Assembly: GCA_027486095.1 (NCBI GenBank)
Contig: JAIXPT010000440.1
Location: 1 to 43,527 of the forward strand
Source of the DNA: Planctomycetaceae bacterium
Lineage (GTDB): Bacteria; Planctomycetota; Planctomycetia; Pirellulales; UBA1268
Length of the DNA: 43,527 nucleotides
Direction of reading: 5' to 3'
Below, piece after piece: positions 40,769 to 43,527 of this stretch. Below the pieces are notes generated by a model. The model was given only the letters and a program-made list of their open reading frames with translations, did not search any database and was not told where the DNA came from. Position numbers and translations under genes: made by a program. The first letter of the stretch is position 1, and the number at the start of each line of letters is the position of its first letter.

Positions 40769-42166
40769 ATGGCAAGCACTGGTCTGAGTCTTTTGATGAG
40801 CCGCTCTTCAAGCGTTGTCGCTGCCGGCGTGCTCATGCTCGGGCTCGCGCCCTGGGCCGCCGCCATCGAGATCACGCGGACGCTCGATCCGAGCATCGAC
40901 ACCGTCGGCCAGCAGATTCTCACGGTGCAGACCTACACGAGCGGCACGACCACGGTGCTCGATCTCGGCATCTACGACACCGGGGCGGCGGTGGTCTCCT
41001 TCGCCGCCTATGCCAACGAATACTTCCCCCAGCCGCATCGCAACCCGGGCGGGGCAGGGGGCCAGGGAATCAACGGGCGGGTCGTCGGCGACGTGTCCCA
41101 GCCGGGCACGATGCTGGTAGGCGGCTTTCAGGATTTTACGATCGACGTGGATATCAACACGTTCATATTCGATGTCTCTGTGACGACGCCGCCCACTCGG
41201 GCCGTCCCCGGCATCCAGGCGTTCGTGGGCTCGCTCGACGGCAGCCCGAATCTGCCCACGCTCGCGGGCACACCCGTCCACAAGCCGAGCGCCGCCTTTC
41301 CCGGCGGCTCGGCCGCACGGGTGTCGTTTTCCGGGATCGATTTTGCCTCGTCGCTCGGGCTCACGGGGCAGCTCTTCATCCCCACGTTCGACCTCGTGGC
41401 GCCGGGGCAAACACTCGCCAAGAAAGAAGGGAGCACGCAGCCCGCGGTGATTCCGCTCGTGCCGCTCGGCCTCGATAATTACGGGAGCGAAGGCACGAAT
41501 ATCACGGTCGTGCCCAATCCCACGGTGCCGAACGTGGGCCTGGGGATGCCGGGGGTGGAGGGCGGCTCCACGCTCGTGACGGCCAGCAGCATGCTCTTCG
41601 ACACCGGCGCCCAGGTGTCGCTCATTTCGACCGCGCTCGCCTTCGGCCTCGGGCTCGACCTCGGCAATCCCGACACCACGATCTCGGTGAAGGGGGCCGC
41701 TGGCGATCCGATCGCGATCCCTGGCTTCACGCTTGGCGAGATCGTGTTGCCCGCGGCGATCGACGGGCCCGCCGCCGACGACACGCTGCGGTTTCTCGAC
41801 GTGCCGGTCTACGTCTACGACATCGGGGTGCCGGGGCTCGACGGCATCCTGGGGATGAATCTCTTCAATCAGGCCGACGAGATGCTCATCGACCTGATCA
41901 ACGGTCAGTTCGCCGTGTCGTTTTATGAAGCGCTGCCCGAAGGCTCTGGAGCCGACGGCCTGGCCAGCGTCAACGCGGCGTTCGAAGCGATGGGGATCTC
42001 GTTCCCCGTGTTTGCCGGCAGCGTCGCGCCAGCGCTCGGTCTGGGCCCGGTCGTGCCGGTGCCGGAGCCGGGCACCCTCGTCGCCCTCGCCGGCGCGCTG
42101 GCCGTGCTCGCATCGCGGCTGCCCCGAGGCCGCCGCTTTCGGCAGCTGCCAAAGCTCCCCGAGTAG
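40769..42166 (+). CDS. PEP-CTERM protein with pepsin/retropepsin-like aspartyl protease domain
   Basis: LFDTGAQVSLIS catalytic-type motif; GLDGILGMNLF; C-term VPEPGTLVALAGALAVLASRLPRGRR; last codons and stop (AAG CTC CCC GAG TAG) lie in the tRNA-derived repeat. Confidence 0.82.
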   Translation: MASTGLSLLMSRSSSVVAAGVLMLGLAPWAAAIEITRTLDPSIDTVGQQILTVQTYTSGTTTVLDLGIYDTGAAVVSFAAYANEYFPQPHRNPGGAGGQGINGRVVGDVSQPGTMLVGGFQDFTIDVDINTFIFDVSVTTPPTRAVPGIQAFVGSLDGSPNLPTLAGTPVHKPSAAFPGGSAARVSFSGIDFASSLGLTGQLFIPTFDLVAPGQTLAKKEGSTQPAVIPLVPLGLDNYGSEGTNITVVPNPTVPNVGLGMPGVEGGSTLVTASSMLFDTGAQVSLISTALAFGLGLDLGNPDTTISVKGAAGDPIAIPGFTLGEIVLPAAIDGPAADDTLRFLDVPVYVYDIGVPGLDGILGMNLFNQADEMLIDLINGQFAVSFYEALPEGSGADGLASVNAAFEAMGISFPVFAGSVAPALGLGPVVPVPEPGTLVALAGALAVLASRLPRGRRFRQLPKLPE

Positions 42167-42169
42167 GAT
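42151..42169 (+). repeat. 19-bp direct repeat, distal copy of tRNA-Asn 3' end (candidate att site)
   Basis: aaagctccccgagtaggat, identical to 43042-43060. Confidence 0.8.
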
Positions 42170-42354
42170 GCGTCACAACCGCCGTATCCTTTGTGAAAAC
42201 AGGGAAGTCGGCAGAAAAGTGACTCAAAAAACGACTCACTCGGTTCGGGTCTGGAAGCCCGCAGGAGTTCGCAGGGAACCGCACGCTCGTCCGTCGCCGT
42301 TCCCGCCAGCCGCCTGGAAAACCATCAGCGACTGGTTGGGGGGAAGCAACGAGG

Positions 42355-42744
42355 TCAGTTCCAGAGGCGGGTGACCCCGTACTGATCAAACACCGTATCA
42401 GCACTCACGATTGGAATGGTTTCAACAAAGCATTGAGCCACAAGGAGCCTGTCAAAAGGATCTCTGTGGTGAAACGGCAAAGCCGTCTGCCTTTCAGCGA
42501 ACGCCAGCGTGATGGGTGACACCGTGACGCCGAGGTCTGCCAACGCCCGCTCCACCCATTGGCGATACGGCAGAGAAAGCGAAAGTTTTTTGAGGCTTGT
42601 CTTGATGGAGAGTTCCCAGATCGTCCCGACGCTTACCGTCACTTCAATGGCGGGGTTTTCAAGAACGGCTCTGGCACTGGCACCGAGCCTACTTGGGTCG
42701 TCCAACGCCCAGATCAAGGTGTGCGCATCCAGAAGATGCCTCAT
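42355..42744 (-). CDS. PIN-domain toxin (VapC-like)
   Basis: MRHLLDAHTLIWALDDPSRLGASARAVLENP..SVGTIWELSIKTSLKKL...FHHRDPFDRLLVAQC..PIVSADTVFDQYGV. Confidence 0.9.
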   Translation of the reverse strand: MRHLLDAHTLIWALDDPSRLGASARAVLENPAIEVTVSVGTIWELSIKTSLKKLSLSLPYRQWVERALADLGVTVSPITLAFAERQTALPFHHRDPFDRLLVAQCFVETIPIVSADTVFDQYGVTRLWN

Positions 42745-42977
42745 TCCATGTAATCCTTGAAGTCCTCCAGCGGAGCATCAAAGTCGGGAGCCATGTAGAG
42801 GACGGTTCCCTTCATCGTTCCCAGTTGGCGGTGAGCCTTCTTGGGTATCGGTGGTGTCGGAACGATCCGAGCCACGGGCTGGTCGTTCTCTGTGATCACG
42901 ACCTCATCCCCAGGCGTGAGGCGATGGATGATGTCGGCCAGGCCAGACTGGGCTTCTTTGAGTGTCACTGTGGTCAT
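42741..42977 (-). CDS. Antitoxin, Phd/YefM family
   Basis: MTTVTLKEAQSGLADIIHRLTPGDEVVITENDQPVARIVP; 4-bp overlap with the PIN toxin start. Confidence 0.88.
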   Translation of the reverse strand: MTTVTLKEAQSGLADIIHRLTPGDEVVITENDQPVARIVPTPPIPKKAHRQLGTMKGTVLYMAPDFDAPLEDFKDYME

Positions 42978-43041
42978 GGCAGAGTCTCCCAACCGGAGTC
43001 TACCAGCCACACGCCCCCTTTTGGCCCCACCGCTTCGCAGA

Positions 43042-43060
43042 AAAGCTCCCCGAGTAGGAT
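43042..43060 (+). repeat. 19-bp direct repeat, tRNA-Asn 3'-end copy (candidate att site)
   Basis: aaagctccccgagtaggat; covers the tRNA acceptor 3' strand and part of the T stem. Confidence 0.8.
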
Positions 43061-43117
43061 TCGAACCTACAACCTAGCGGTTAACAGCCGCTCGCTCTAC
43101 CGTTGAGCTATCGGGGA
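43046..43117 (-). tRNA. tRNA-Asn (anticodon GTT)
   Basis: Reverse complement TCCCCGATAGCTCAACGGTAGAGCGAGCGGCTGTTAACCGCTAGGTTGTAGGTTCGAATCCTACTCGGGGAG folds as a cloverleaf: 7-bp acceptor, anticodon loop CTGTTAA, T loop TTCGAAT; no encoded CCA. Confidence 0.96.
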
Positions 43118-43162
43118 TCGAGGCTTTCACCCTAGCCTATTTCGGGGCCGAAATCGAGCCGT

Positions 43163-43522
43163 TCAGCCTCCGCCCGGCGGCCGCTGCTTCTCGAGCAGCA
43201 CGCTGTTGCCCCGGGCGTTGTATTCGATCCGGGTCATGAACGACCGCATCAGCATCACGCCCCGGCCACTGGGCACCTCGAGCCGCTCGTCGAGCGTGCA
43301 GTCGGGTACGGCCTGCGGGTCGAATCCCGGGCCGGCATCGGTGATTTCGATCCGCGCGAGCGCCTCCGACACCGCGCACGACACCCGCACCGTCTTGGCG
43401 GGGTCGAGCTTGTTGCCATGCACGATCGCATTGACGATCGCCTCTTCCACGGCGAGATGAATGCCGAAGATGTCGGTCGGCTCCCAGCCATGGTGGCCGA
43501 GCTGCTCGAGCAGTTCTTCCAT
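43163..43522 (-). CDS. ATP-binding protein, anti-sigma factor/RsbW-like HATPase; N-terminus may extend beyond the window
   Basis: HLAVEEAIVNAIVHGNKLDPAKTVRVSCAVSEALARIEITDAGPGFDPQAVPD...SGRGVMLMRSFMTRIEYNARGNSVLLEK. Confidence 0.88.
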   Translation of the reverse strand: MEELLEQLGHHGWEPTDIFGIHLAVEEAIVNAIVHGNKLDPAKTVRVSCAVSEALARIEITDAGPGFDPQAVPDCTLDERLEVPSGRGVMLMRSFMTRIEYNARGNSVLLEKQRPPGGG

Positions 43523-43527
43523 GATCA

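Noticed and set aside
42841-43077. Plus-strand ORF ending APPLRRKAPRVGFEPTT and the 137-aa ORF 42693-43106
   Set aside because: PRVGFEPTT is the usual false translation of a tRNA 3' half; the rest is antisense to the antitoxin.

Overview
GC-rich window whose gene content looks planctomycete: DUF1559 prepilin-like proteins, PEP-CTERM proteins, autotransporter-type beta-strand repeat proteins. From left to right it holds: (1) a partial primary-type sigma-70 gene (truncated by the window edge, absent from the ORF track), a metallophosphoesterase, an alpha/beta hydrolase, a YidB-like protein and an NtrC-type sensor kinase/regulator pair; (2) an MgtA-type Mg2+ P-ATPase that is frameshifted and lacks its actuator domain; (3) a DUF1559/lipoprotein/(alpha/alpha)6-glycosidase-like cassette; (4) a minus-strand galactose locus (secreted jelly-roll-like protein, galK, SSS symporter, galM, galT, galE, GH2) behind a ROK regulator; (5) a GH/TPR/GH99-like cluster; (6) an ACSF3/MatB-like malonyl-CoA synthetase plus a distant madLM malonate transporter/FCD-GntR block; (7) two giant repeat-rich PEP-CTERM proteins, one with an embedded SGNH hydrolase; (8) a PEP-CTERM aspartyl-protease-like protein, a Phd/VapC-type toxin-antitoxin pair and tRNA-Asn. 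Main leads: a 19-bp exact duplication of the tRNA-Asn 3' end that brackets the TA pair and supplies the last codons and stop of the PEP-CTERM protease (a candidate minimal tRNA-integrated element); a recurring TTGTATACAA-like palindrome in the promoter gaps of the glycan and malonate genes (candidate MatR/GntR-type regulon); the actuator-deleted MgtA; and an SGNH hydrolase inside a beta-repeat surface protein. All calls come from reading the sequence and from family knowledge; no database search was run.
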